64,000 nt of DNA from Roseiarcus sp963770275 (GTDB lineage: Bacteria > Pseudomonadota > Alphaproteobacteria > Rhizobiales > Beijerinckiaceae). The translations under genes were made by a program, and so were the position numbers. Numbering within the stretch: the first letter of the stretch is position 1; each line of letters starts with the position of its first letter. Where the stretch lies: assembly GCA_963770275.1 (NCBI GenBank), contig CAVYPD010000047.1:1-64000 (forward strand), in the 5' to 3' direction. The notes below the pieces were generated by a model. The model was not told where the DNA came from. It saw only the letters and a program-made list of their open reading frames with translations, and did not search any database. Below, one piece after another: positions 1-8,140 of the stretch.

Positions 1-1
1 C

Positions 2-523
2 TCCATCAACGACAAGCCTCGCTGCTGGCGATGCTGTGACAAACTCAACATCAGGCATCGCGGTAAATGGGGCATGGGCCGCGAGGAGCGTCTGCGAGCT
101 GCCGATCAGCAACTCGACGGGATCATCGCCAAGCTCGAAACGACCAAGCCACTCAGGCTCAACGGAGCGCCGACGAGCTGGGGCGGCAAGGCGCAGCTCG
201 TTTACCGCAGCCGCCGCCTGACCCAACGCATGCGCCGCAGCATGATCACGCTCAGGCTAAGTCAGCTCGCAAGCCAGCACGCTCAGGCCGCCGGAGGCCT
301 CAATCTCACCCGCGCCTTCACGCCCCGCAAGGACGCGCGAGCCATTCCAGAGCTGGAACAAGTCTGGCGCGCAAGGTCAACCGAATGCCTGCAACAGGCG
401 CTCGACAACATTCAATGCGCCCTGCTTAGGGCATTGGAGAGCAATGACGCTCGCCAACGGTTAAGCGCTGCTCGCCTGATGCTGAAAACGAAACAGGGCA
501 GAGAACGCGGGTTTCGCACATAA
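2..523 (+). CDS. hypothetical protein, 5' end outside the window
   Basis: The frame is open from the first complete codon to TAA at 521-523, so the gene probably begins upstream of the window; the first internal ATG is at 74. The visible N-terminal part has a Cys cluster (CWRCC) followed by a basic stretch. The rest is rich in Arg, Gln, Ala and Leu and looks helical. I do not recognise the family. The composition (basic, helical, no signal peptide) would suit a small nucleic-acid-binding or phage/plasmid-type protein, but that is only an impression. Other frames are also open here because of the high GC content, so the frame choice rests on the longest uninterrupted reading and on amino-acid composition. 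Confidence 0.45.
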   Translation, partial: SINDKPRCWRCCDKLNIRHRGKWGMGREERLRAADQQLDGIIAKLETTKPLRLNGAPTSWGGKAQLVYRSRRLTQRMRRSMITLRLSQLASQHAQAAGGLNLTRAFTPRKDARAIPELEQVWRARSTECLQQALDNIQCALLRALESNDARQRLSAARLMLKTKQGRERGFRT

Positions 524-685
524 CAGACGCCCGCATCGATCAAAGGCGCCGAAATTGGCGAGCGCTGAAACTGGCGACAAATACAACCGTGGGGCGTCGT
601 GGGCGTGGCTGAAATAGCAAAGTCCCACTCAGTTGTGGCTTAATGCGACGGCATAGCATAATCTGTCATTAGGAAGGCTCGCAAA

Positions 686-790
686 ATGGACCTATTCGAG
701 ATAACGACCTACGGCGTCCTCGCCATCCTAGCTCTCTGCATCATCGTTCCGATTTTGGGAATGATGCGTGGGCCGGGAGCAGATCGGTGA
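686..790 (+). CDS. 34-residue single-span membrane protein
   Basis: ATG at 686 has a good ribosome binding site (AGGAAGG at 671-677, 8 bases upstream) and the frame ends at TGA 788-790. The product starts MDLFEITTYGVL, continues with a hydrophobic stretch of about 18 residues (ILALCIIVPILGMM), and ends with a short charged tail. This is the layout of a small inner-membrane protein with one transmembrane helix. The family is unknown to me. The Shine-Dalgarno spacing and the uninterrupted hydrophobic segment make chance less likely, but at 34 codons this remains a prediction. Confidence 0.5.
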   Translation: MDLFEITTYGVLAILALCIIVPILGMMRGPGADR

Positions 791-1334
791 GCTTGGCATC
801 CCAACCGTATTGCTGCGCAGAGGACCCTATCAGGCATTCCGAAAGCCAAGGGGCCCCCCTCCCTACCCCCGTCGCGGGGAGCCCCCGCAGGGGGGACCCA
901 AGTCATCTCGCGTCCCAAAACCAAACCACACTCAGAGATGTAATATCTTAGCAAGCGAGGGGCGGGCGCTCAGCCGATGCGCATCGCGCCGCCCGTTCCC
1001 TTCCATAGGGGGGATGGACGAGAACGGGCGGGCATTAGGATGCGTGTCGGACTTGCGGGGGAACCGCACGCGGCCTGCGTCGCGAACTGCGCAGCGACGC
1101 GCCATCAATATGCGGCCGGACCAGCGTCGGCGCCTGATTTTTCAGGCCAATCTTTTGCGATTTCGCGCCTTTTCCGAGGGCAACGCGCCGACACTGCACT
1201 TGCTTCAAGGCGGGTGAACAGGCTGGCTTGAAAAAGCACCAATTTGGCCGGGGAAAGCAAGACACGGCGTCGCGAAAATGCGCATTGAGACACGGTCGCA
1301 CTTGGATTGGATCAAATAAAGGGGACATCAAGAA
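791..1334. other. gene-free stretch between small membrane protein and PEP-CTERM gene
   Basis: No convincing gene is visible. The stretch contains G/C-run-rich sequence at about 850-900 that can fold on itself (CCCCC and GGGGG runs), and the leader of the PEP-CTERM gene with the ribosome binding site AAAGGGGA at about 1318-1325. Confidence 0.4.
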
Positions 1335-2005
1335 ATGAGACTGGGATACGGCTTGGCGCTCGGCGCTATGGCGGCGGGGCTTTGCGTGGCGAGCGGCGCG
1401 CAAGCAAGCCTGCAGACGTTGACCGTCGATTTCAACCAATACGCAAGCGCGGTCGATACGACGCCGGGCGAGATTTTGGCGACCATGACCGTCAAGGATC
1501 TCGCGACTGGCGGCGTCAGCGTGGACGTGACGCTGGACAACGCGATCTATTTCGCCAGCACCGGCGGTCCTCACATCACCTTCGCGTTCAACCTCGGCAA
1601 AGTGATTTCCTTCAATGATTTCACTTTTTCGAACCCGTTGAAAAGCGACTTCAATTTCGTTCTGAACAAGAACGCCAAGGCTCCATTTGGCTCCTTTACC
1701 GATGGCATTGACGGCACGTGGAACGGGACTAGCAACCATTTCGCTGGCCCCATCGATTTCACCATCGCTGATTTGCACGTGTCAGATTTTACGAAAAACG
1801 CCAACGGCTATTGGGGGATCGTGGATGTTCTTGGCTCTCACGGCACCGGCGAGGCCGGGGCAACATGGGCGTGATCACGACCATAACCTCGGTCACCCCG
1901 TCCGTTCCTGAGCCCTCGACCTGGGCGATGATGCTTCTGGGCTTTGCTGGCCTTGGCTATGCGGGCTTTAAGCGGACGCGCAAAAGTCCGCGTTTCGCCA
2001 TCTAG
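1335..2005 (+). CDS. PEP-CTERM sorting domain protein, frameshifted
   Basis: The N-terminus is a signal peptide (charged start, hydrophobic core, AQA cleavage region near residue 25). It is followed by about 140 residues of secreted beta-rich sequence, including an NGTSNHF segment. The first frame stops at 1874, but the frame starting upstream of 1811 continues with the sorting signal: VPEPSTW, a hydrophobic helix, then a basic tail (KRTRK), ending at TAG 2003-2005. Joining the two frames requires one extra base in the GGGG run at about 1856-1860, giving about 223 residues. PEP-CTERM proteins are recognised by an exosortase (EpsH family) and exported with the extracellular matrix; no exosortase is in this window. 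The break looks like a homopolymer sequencing error but could be a real lesion. A terminator follows directly. Confidence 0.75.
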
Positions 2006-2024
2006 GCGCAGACTTTGAAGATAT

Positions 2025-2053
2025 GAGGCCGCCTTCGGGCGGCCTTTCTTTTT
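2025..2053 (+). terminator. rho-independent terminator
   Basis: A 7-bp GC stem (GGCCGCC at 2027-2033, GGCGGCC at 2038-2044) with a short TTCG-type loop is followed by TTTCTTTTT. It lies 20 bases after the PEP-CTERM stop codon. Confidence 0.85.
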
Positions 2054-2622
2054 GCGCGTTTCCAAGCCAACTCCACGGGGACGCTCGCAGTCGATGCGGA
2101 CGACATCCAAGGGAAACTCGCCGAGCGAATGTGAGCCGACACGGCGAGGCAGGCGCGTCAAATCTGAGCCGTTCATGCCCTGACATCAGGCATCGCTACT
2201 TGTCCCTCTCGACCTAACCTCAGCGGTCCCGTTGGCGGCTTTTTCGCCCAACGGCCGCCTACGGCCTTCCTAGGAGGCCTTCAAAGCGGTGAAGGCCCGT
2301 TTCGACGGTCGCAAAGCTCCCTTCGCAAGCCAAAAATTGACCGCGCCAAAGAGAGTAAAAACCTTGGTTCGGTGTTCCAGACTGAAAATTGGCCTTAGAA
2401 GGCTCATCCTCGCTGCGAGACGCGCCGGGGTCCTGGAAATTGTAGGCGTTCGACGTTCGCAAGACCCGCCAGCGCCAGCCGTCGTCGCCTAGCAGGTCGG
2501 GCACCGCTCCCGCACCCGCTTGGGCGATGGACCCATGAGAGGATGCCGCAGCTCTCAGCGCCTTGAGCGCCCCTACGATGGAGCGCGGGGCGCACCCACG
2601 GGCTGGCCCGCGCTACCCGAAA
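2054..2622. other. intergenic region, no clear gene
   Basis: Several short open frames exist on both strands, the longest of 60-80 codons. None has a ribosome binding site, recognisable motif or convincing composition. A minus-strand frame at 2259-2504 has a Trp- and Phe-containing, less GC-driven composition and might be a decayed gene end, but I cannot name it. Confidence 0.3.
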
Positions 2623-3216
2623 TCAGGTCAAACTCATCCCAAAAAAATAGGTGTCCCAGAAGATCTTGGCGTGTTCAGCCGTCGGCCCGCGATAATCAAG
2701 AAATTCCGGCGCGCCTCGACCGCACGCCGAATACAGCTCAACCACGATCTGCTCGGCGCTCTCGGCAAGTTTGTAGAGGTCCTCATACTCAACAGGCGTC
2801 TGGACATCCTTCCGAACCAAATTGTGCGCAACATCATCCCGCAGCCGCTTTACGCGCTCGAACAAAGAGCCCTTACGTAGACTTTGGTGGAACTCTCTCA
2901 TCCCTTGAAGGGCCGCCACGTCCTCCAGAAGGCAGAAAATCTCTCCAACGCTCGCGCGATTGCCGCGCTTCTGGTCAGCCGGATCGAGGCACGCCATGAC
3001 AATTCCGATCGCGGCGCGCAAAATCCCCGCGCGAACCATCCGTATCGCGTAGGCGTGCGGCTCCTCCACAAGAGGCTCATCATCAACCAGACGCGCGTTC
3101 AAGTCCTTCAGGAGAGCGCAAAAGGCACCCAAGTTTCTCATCGCAAGGTCGAGAGCGGTTAGGCGAACAAGCACCTTTTTCGCGACCAGTTTCGGCGGCT
3201 CCCAGCGCGCGCTCAT
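2623..3216 (-). CDS. HEPN-like (AbiU2-type) hypothetical protein
   Basis: A 197-residue, largely helical soluble protein. Near residue 130 it has RDDVAH, which fits the R-x4-6-H motif of HEPN ribonuclease/nucleic-acid-binding domains; the surrounding pattern (a basic/acidic helix, then R..x..H, then a helix with DLY and acidic residues) resembles the AbiU2-type HEPN family. If so, it could be an RNase toxin or abortive-infection factor. No antitoxin-like partner (nucleotidyltransferase/MNT or small acidic ORF) is adjacent. The gene is isolated, on the opposite strand to its neighbours, and is preceded by an AT-rich stretch that contrasts with the surrounding DNA, which hints at horizontal acquisition. 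The fold assignment is inference from one motif and helix pattern. Confidence 0.5.
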   Translation of the reverse strand: MSARWEPPKLVAKKVLVRLTALDLAMRNLGAFCALLKDLNARLVDDEPLVEEPHAYAIRMVRAGILRAAIGIVMACLDPADQKRGNRASVGEIFCLLEDVAALQGMREFHQSLRKGSLFERVKRLRDDVAHNLVRKDVQTPVEYEDLYKLAESAEQIVVELYSACGRGAPEFLDYRGPTAEHAKIFWDTYFFGMSLT

Positions 3217-3708
3217 TTGAAATCGACGAAGGGCCCGTCAGTGGCAAATCTTTCGACCCGCCGGTCACCCGTGGCAGGGAGAGGGCTGCATCCCGGCTTT
3301 TGCCAAGATAAGCTGTTCCTCACGGCGCGTCATGGTTCGAGGAGCTTCCGCTTCGCCACCAGGTCGGTGAATCGGGCCGCGCAGCGCGTGGCGAAGTTCT
3401 TCCCGCCGCAAAGCGTTGAGATCAAGTTGGCATGAGAAATTTTCTTATTCGATTTAATGCTCATTAATAATATAATTTAATTACGTAATGAGAGTCCTTT
3501 CCTGGCGCCATTCGGGTACAGTTTCCACAATAGAGCCAACGAGCTACAAGTGCGCCCGATGCGCCTCGGGCTCAGACTTGGTCCACATAGCGACAGGATT
3601 TGCGCCTTCCTCGATCCAAATCCGGGGCGCGTTCGCGCCGCCGCCGAGTGCATGTCATTCTGAACCGCATTCGCGAAAGCCTTGCCTGACCAGAAAGGGG
3701 AAAAGATT
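3217..3708. other. intergenic region with AT-rich island
   Basis: No gene is supported. Positions 3430-3490 are strikingly AT-rich for this window and contain the inverted repeat listed separately. They lie upstream of the minus-strand HEPN-like gene and could be its promoter region. Confidence 0.4.
3460..3492. repeat. AT-rich inverted repeat
   Basis: CTCATTA (3460-3466) and TAATGAG (3486-3492) are exact inverted copies separated by 19 bases of A/T-rich DNA. The spacer includes most of a 10-bp palindrome, ATTACGTAAT. This could be an operator for the divergent genes on either side or a recombination scar. Confidence 0.4.
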
Positions 3709-4706
3709 GTGACAGAGACCAAATTCCTTGAGGTATCGAACTTCATGCTCCAGTAGGGAGGTTTTCTTCCCTCCGTAAGGCTTGCTTACCGCACGATCGG
3801 GGCGCTGAACGCAGCCAAGGACAACGCCATCCTGATACTCTCCTGGTACACAGGCGCCGATGCCGACAGCGAAATGTTCCTTTCCGGGCCGAATCGGGCG
3901 CTCCGGAGAAATATTTCATCGTCCTGACGAATCTTTTGGACAACGGGATCTCGTCGTCGCCATCGAATATCCCACGCCTTTCGACCGCGGGCGCTCTCCC
4001 AAGATTACCCTTCACGACAATGTGCGGCTCCAGCATCAACTCGTTACCAAAGAACTCGGCCTCAAGTCGCTGCGGCTTGTGACGGGCTGGTCCATGGGCG
4101 CATGCTAGACCTTCAGTGGGCGGGGCAGTATCAGACATGGTGCGAACCGCCGCCCCAATTCTGCGCGAACGGCCTCGTTCAACAAGGTCTTCCTCTTGTC
4201 ACTGCGTCGGGCGCTGGAGCTCGCTCGATCCCAGCTTTGAGGGTGGCTTCTACGAACGGCCGCCGATACGGGGGGCTGCGCGCTTTCGCAGCGATCTATG
4301 CAGGGTGGGGTGTGTCGGAAGCGTTTTACCGAACCGGCGCCTACAGCACCTTCGCGGCAAAGGACCATGAGCAGTTTGTCCAGTATTTCTGGGAGCCATT
4401 CTTCCAGCGCTGCGACGCCAACAACCTGCTTTCTCTGCTGTGGACATGAAAGCAGGGGAACATCAGCGATAATCCGCTCTAGAAGAGCGACTTTGAGTCG
4501 GCGCTCAAGGCCATAAAGGCGCGGACCATCATCCTGCCAGTCGATACTGATCGATACTCCCGCCTGTCGATGCCGAATACGAAGCCCAGCACATCCCGAA
4601 CAGCGCCTGCCGAGTCGTGAAATCGGCGTGGGGCCACATGGCGCCGATCAATGCAGGTGACATCTCAAGGTTCGACACGGCCTTGGCCGAACTGCTCGAT
4701 GGATGA
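3709..4706 (+). pseudogene. decayed MetX-like alpha/beta hydrolase (homoserine O-acetyltransferase family)
   Basis: Fragments in different frames line up with a single COG2021-type alpha/beta hydrolase. GTG at 3709 follows AAAGGGG and gives an N-terminus ending FMLQ, then TAG at 3754-3756. Same-frame continuation reads LAYRTIGALNAAKDNA and WYTGADADSE. After a frame change near 3905, YFIVLTNLLDNGISSSPSN appears, then in another frame ITLHDNVRLQHQLVTKELG and the nucleophile elbow GWSMGA, then a TAG at about 4107. Later pieces include FEGGFYERPP, IYAGWGVSEAFYRTGA and QYFWEPFFQRCDANNLL, a TGA at about 4447, IKARTIILPVDTD, and a final ALAELLDG. With at least two frameshifts and three stops, this is a genuine relic rather than a single sequencing error. 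The serine of GWSMGA is still encoded. Family members acylate homoserine or hydrolyse esters; the original substrate is unknown. Confidence 0.85.
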
Positions 4707-4912
4707 AATGTCTACGGCGCAACCGCGCCTGACATGCCGTCGCAGGCGCGGCTCTTGATAAGTTCGAACGTCGCCTCGGCAGCCCTGCAATCGCGGTCGA
4801 CCCTGCGCTCATGATGGGGTATGCGTTCAAACTTAGGGGCGGCCCTACCAGCGCCCCTTCTTCCTCACATTGCCCGAACCTCTTTCTAGCCCCTCCAGCA
4901 CGAGAGTAACCC

Positions 4913-5747
4913 ATGACCAAGACCTGGCTTATCACTGGCTGTTCGACCGGGTTCGGGCGTTTACTGGCCCAAGCGGCGCTCGATCGCGGGGATCAGGTCG
5001 TAGCCACAGCCCGCGACCCTTCGACGCTTTCGGACATAGCCAAAGCCTTTCCGAAGACGGCGCGAACAACTGCGCTCGACGTGACCAAGGCCGGCGCCGC
5101 CGAGAAGGCGGTGGCGGCGGCGATGGACGCGTTCGGCAGGCTCGACGTGCTGGTCAACAACGCCGGCTTCGGCTTCATCGGCGCGATCGAGGAGGCGACC
5201 CCAGACGAGTACAGGCCGATGTTTGAGACAAACATCATCGGCCTCCTGGAAACGACCCGCGCAGCCTTGCCGGCGCTGCGAAAGACCGGCGCGGGCGGCC
5301 GCATCGTCAACATGTCGTCAGGCGCGGGCATCAAGGGTCTGCAGGGCTCAGGACATTACAACGCGACCAAGTTTGCGGTCGAAGGCATTTCGGAAGCTCT
5401 TGCTCAGGAAGTCGCGCCATTCGGCATCGCGGTCATTATCGTGGAGCCGGGTCCGTTCCGAACCGACTTCCTCGGCCGCTCGATCTCGGCCGCCAAGAAG
5501 GAGATGCCGGAATATGCGGGAACCGCCGGCGTGTTCCGCACCTTCCGCGCCAACAACGACGGCAAGCAGGTGGGCGACCCGGAGAAGGCCGTCAAAGTCA
5601 TCTTGAAGGCGGTCGACTCGGACAAAGCCGCCGCTGCACATGCCGCTCGGCGCGCGCGCCTACGCCTTGGCGCGCACGAAGATCGCGGAGTTCACCCAGG
5701 ACATCGACTCGTGGGAGGCGGTGGCGAAGGCGACCGACTACGAGTGA
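4913..5747 (+). CDS. short-chain dehydrogenase/reductase (SDR), frameshifted near C-terminus
   Basis: Classical SDR layout: the nucleotide-binding TGCSTGFG motif at residues 8-15, NNAG at about residue 82, and the catalytic Ser-Tyr-Lys set visible as NMSSGAG followed by HYNATKFAVEG, which is the YxxxK motif. It would use NAD(P)H to reduce or oxidise an unknown carbonyl/alcohol. The frame runs to 5818, but from about 5626 the residues become unlike the family. Dropping one A from AAA at 5624-5626 restores a typical C-terminus (LHMPLGARAYALARTK ... SWEAVAKATDYE) ending at TGA 5745-5747, about 277 residues, a normal length. The gene stands alone after the MetX-like relic. A homopolymer error is the likeliest cause of the break. 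Confidence 0.85.
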
Positions 5748-5972
5748 TAGCGCTGACCGGCGGCAAGCGGTCGCGAACGGTGGTTAATTCGTGTCGATTC
5801 GGTGATTGCTTGTCTTAAACCAGCTTGATATAGTGTTGTCGATACAACGGTCGATGCGGTGCGCGAGGCTGATTATGCGCTGGGAAATCCCTGCAGGTCG
5901 TAGACGAGGCCTGCCGCGCTATGACTGCGTGTTTACCGCGTCCGAGATTGGCGGAGCCTTGTTAGGCATTTC

Positions 5973-6010
5973 CGTCACGCCAGATAAACATCAGCGTCAC
6001 GCGAGATAAA
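5973..6010 (+). promoter_or_regulatory. tandem direct repeat upstream of the nitrile-hydratase-like operon
   Basis: CGTCACGCCAGATAAA (5973-5988) and CGTCACGCGAGATAAA (5995-6010) differ at one base and start 22 bases apart, about two helical turns. The second copy ends 14 bases before the first start codon of the operon, so a protein bound here could control its transcription. Confidence 0.4.
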
Positions 6011-6024
6011 TAAGGTCCAAGAGA

Positions 6025-6450
6025 ATGACTTCACGACCTGAGCTTCGTCAGCAGTACGACATCATAGCGTCGTTCCAGCCTGCCCTTCATGTGCCGCAAA
6101 ATTGGAACTACGAGAATACACATTCCCTGTTCGAAGCGCTTATGCATCCTCCCCACGATGTCGGAGGGCAGCCGGATGTCCCAATCTACTACGAGGAAAA
6201 AGAAGAAGAAGAGTGGGAACTCAATACTTATGTGACGTGCGAGGTGCTCGCCTGGAGGGGGGCGTGGACCGCTGAAGAAAGACGCCGCCGGGCCGATAAC
6301 GATTTAGGCTATACGCTCTATCTTGGTATGCCCTACTACGGGCGCTGGATTTGGTCGGTGGCCAAGATGCTTGTCGACAAGAAGCACATTTCGCTGAACG
6401 AACTTCTAGAGAAAATTGCTGAGGTGAGGTCGCGTCATGGGAGCAAATGA
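6025..6450 (+). CDS. nitrile hydratase beta-subunit N-terminal-half homologue (thiocyanate hydrolase beta-like)
   Basis: A 141-residue protein resembling only the helical N-terminal half of nitrile hydratase beta: HDVGGQPDVPIYYEE matches the family HDxGG start, and YLGMPYYGRWIWSVAKMLVDK matches the YYxxW helix that precedes the linker. In ordinary nitrile hydratase this half is fused to an SH3-like half; here the SH3-like part is the next, overlapping gene. The same split is known from thiocyanate hydrolase (scnB, scnA, scnC), which hydrates thiocyanate to carbonyl sulfide and ammonia. The start ATG follows AAGGTCCAAGAG. The gene overlaps the next by 14 bases, implying coupled translation. 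Whether the substrate is a nitrile or thiocyanate cannot be read from the sequence. Confidence 0.75.
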   Translation: MTSRPELRQQYDIIASFQPALHVPQNWNYENTHSLFEALMHPPHDVGGQPDVPIYYEEKEEEEWELNTYVTCEVLAWRGAWTAEERRRRADNDLGYTLYLGMPYYGRWIWSVAKMLVDKKHISLNELLEKIAEVRSRHGSK

Positions 6451-6745
6451 GACGAAGACGTCCGATGCGGCCGCCCGTTTCAAGGTGGGCGACCGCGTGA
6501 TCGTAAAAAAGATGCCGAACATGTTCTACACGCGCACTCAGAGCTACGTGCGCGGCGTGATCGGCACGATCGCGGCCCGCACATACAAAGACCTCATTCC
6601 GGAGGAGGACGCTTTCAACTACGACGGCAAGGTCGAACAATATTACATCGTCCGGTTCCGTCAGAAGGATCTTTGGGAAGAATATCCGTTCGACAACGAT
6701 ACGCTGCAGACCGAGTTGCCTGAACACTGGCTCGAGCCCGCTTAA
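6437..6745 (+). CDS. nitrile hydratase beta-subunit C-terminal-half homologue (thiocyanate hydrolase alpha-like)
   Basis: A 102-residue protein consisting of the SH3-like barrel of the nitrile hydratase beta subunit: FKVGDRVIVKKM, RTQSYVRGVIGTIA and QYYIVRF are the characteristic strands (family pattern FxxGDxVRV...HxRxPxYxRGxxGxI). It ends with the acidic WLEPA tail. It lacks the N-terminal half, which is supplied by the preceding gene with a 14-base overlap. Together the two should wrap around the metal-carrying alpha-type subunit encoded downstream. The length is close to but somewhat shorter than thiocyanate hydrolase alpha (about 126 residues). Confidence 0.75.
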   Translation: MGANETKTSDAAARFKVGDRVIVKKMPNMFYTRTQSYVRGVIGTIAARTYKDLIPEEDAFNYDGKVEQYYIVRFRQKDLWEEYPFDNDTLQTELPEHWLEPA

Positions 6746-6797
6746 ACCCGGCAAGAAAAAAAATTAATAGAAAAACTGAGATAGGGAGGGCCGCTAA

Positions 6798-7554
6798 ATG
6801 AGCACCGGACACACGCACGACGACCATGACCATGATCATGGTCACGAACATCCGGCGGCGCCGATGGTGGACGAAATAACGGACTATGAGGTTCTGGAGA
6901 TTGCCGTGCGTGAGCTGGCGATCGAGCACGGTCTCTTCACCGCCGAGGACCATCGGAGGTTCACCGAATGGGCCGAGTCCGTCGGACCCATCAACGGCTC
7001 GCGATTGGTGGCAAAGGCTTGGACAGACCCGGCTTTCAAGGCGCTCGTCCTTGAGGACGGCGTCAGGGCCTGCAAAGAGGGGCTCGGTCTCGACTGGGCG
7101 GAGCCGACCGGTTTTGGCACGCCAAGCGACTACACGAATTTCGTTGTGCTCGAAAATACGCCGACGCTGCATCACGTGATCGTTTGCACGCTCTGCTCGT
7201 GCTACCCGCGCCCGATACTCGGCATGTCGCCCGAATGGTACCGCACGACCAACTACCGGCGCAGGTTGGTCCGCTGGCCGCGCGAAGTGCTCGCCGAATT
7301 CGGATTGATCGTTCCGCCCGAGGTGGAGGTAAGAGTCGAAGACTTCGAACCAGAAGTGCCGCTTCATGGTTCTTCCGGTCCGGCCTGAAGGCACTGAGAA
7401 CTGGACGGAGGAGCAACTCGCGGCAATCGTGACACGGGACTGCATGATTGGCGTAGCCCTGCCGCGGCCCGGCAGAACAGCGGACGTTCACCCGATCCAC
7501 AAAGCCCGCCGTCCCGTCCAAGCCTCGGCGCAGCATGGGAGCGCCGCCGAATGA
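6798..7554 (+). CDS. Co-type nitrile hydratase alpha / thiocyanate hydrolase gamma homologue, frameshifted
   Basis: This is the metal-carrying catalytic subunit. VCTLCSCYPRP at about residues 132-142 is the C-T-L-C-S-C claw whose cysteines (two post-translationally oxidised in the family) and backbone amides bind a low-spin metal; Thr after the first Cys is the cobalt-type signature. The N-terminus has a His/Asp-rich run (HDDHDHDHGHEH), plausible for metal capture. The first frame stops at 7388 after VEVRVEDFEPEV; removing one C from the CC at 7359-7360 continues into RFMVLPVRPEGTENW and VTRDCMIGVALPRPG, the conserved end of the family, ending at TGA 7552-7554. The corrected length of about 251 residues is near the thiocyanate hydrolase gamma subunit (243) and longer than most nitrile hydratase alpha chains. 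Its stop overlaps the next start (ATGA). Confidence 0.85.
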
Positions 7555-7904
7555 GTGTCACGAGCAATGGAGGGCTGGGCCGGATCGGACTGCTTGAGGC
7601 CATCCGGCGCCAGGGGAAAGAATGGGATGTTCTGGCGCCTCGCTACGGCGTCACCAATCCGCACCCACCCTGGAAAACAAGTCTGATAGGAACGAACGAG
7701 GGTCTCGCGGCCGGCGGGGCGCTTCCCGCGCTTGAGCGGCGCAAAGCCGAGGATGAGCTTGGAGACGCGGTCTATCGCGATGTTCCCGCGCCTGAACGGG
7801 AACTCCTCGCGCTCGTCCATACGATGCTAAGCCGCGGGTTGCTGGCCGAGGGTGAACTGGCAGCCCGGATGCGCGCCGTTCGATCGCGACTTGAAGCAGT
7901 TTAG
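7551..7904 (+). CDS. nitrile hydratase/thiocyanate hydrolase accessory protein
   Basis: A 117-residue protein whose start overlaps the alpha-subunit stop (ATGA). Its C-terminal half (ELGDAVYRDVPAPERELLALV ... RMRAVRSRLEAV in pieces) resembles the helical N-terminal domain of the beta subunit, as is typical for the small accessory/activator proteins (p14K/P15K type). In known systems these load cobalt into the alpha subunit by subunit exchange. The N-terminal part is Gly/Arg-rich and less characteristic. Position, overlap and partial beta-likeness support the accessory role; family naming is by similarity of pattern only. Confidence 0.65.
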   Translation: MSVTSNGGLGRIGLLEAIRRQGKEWDVLAPRYGVTNPHPPWKTSLIGTNEGLAAGGALPALERRKAEDELGDAVYRDVPAPERELLALVHTMLSRGLLAEGELAARMRAVRSRLEAV

Positions 7905-7930
7905 TCCGTCAAATCCCAGGAGCGTACGCA

Positions 7931-8140
7931 ATGACCCCGACCACGTTTGCCCCGACGGCCCAACCAGTCGCAATACCGATCCGTGAGGCGCTTCCGTGGG
8001 TGATCTTTGCTGGCCTGATTTTGATGCTGGCAGTCTATTTCGTCGGCGCGGAGGAAGGCGCAACTTCGATCGTCAAAGGCATGTATGTCCACGAATTCGT
8101 GCATGACAGCCGGCATCTGCTCGGCTTCCCCTGCCACTGA
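7931..8140 (+). CDS. cbtB: CbtB-type cobalt transporter subunit
   Basis: A 69-residue protein with one transmembrane helix (PWVIFAGLILMLAVYFVGA) and the C-terminal His-rich signature HEFVHDSRHLLGFPCH that defines CbtB. CbtB works with the larger CbtA membrane protein in cobalt uptake; a cbtA gene normally follows but is absent here, and the next 340 bases are non-coding. The gene starts 26 bases after the accessory gene behind AGGAG, so it is probably in the same transcript. Cobalt uptake directly beside a Co-type hydratase supports cobalt as the cofactor of that enzyme. Confidence 0.8.
   Translation: MTPTTFAPTAQPVAIPIREALPWVIFAGLILMLAVYFVGAEEGATSIVKGMYVHEFVHDSRHLLGFPCH

Noticed and set aside
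840..905. G/C-run hairpin considered as a terminator or G-quadruplex element
   Set aside because: The runs can pair in several ways, no T-tract follows, and no gene ends close by.
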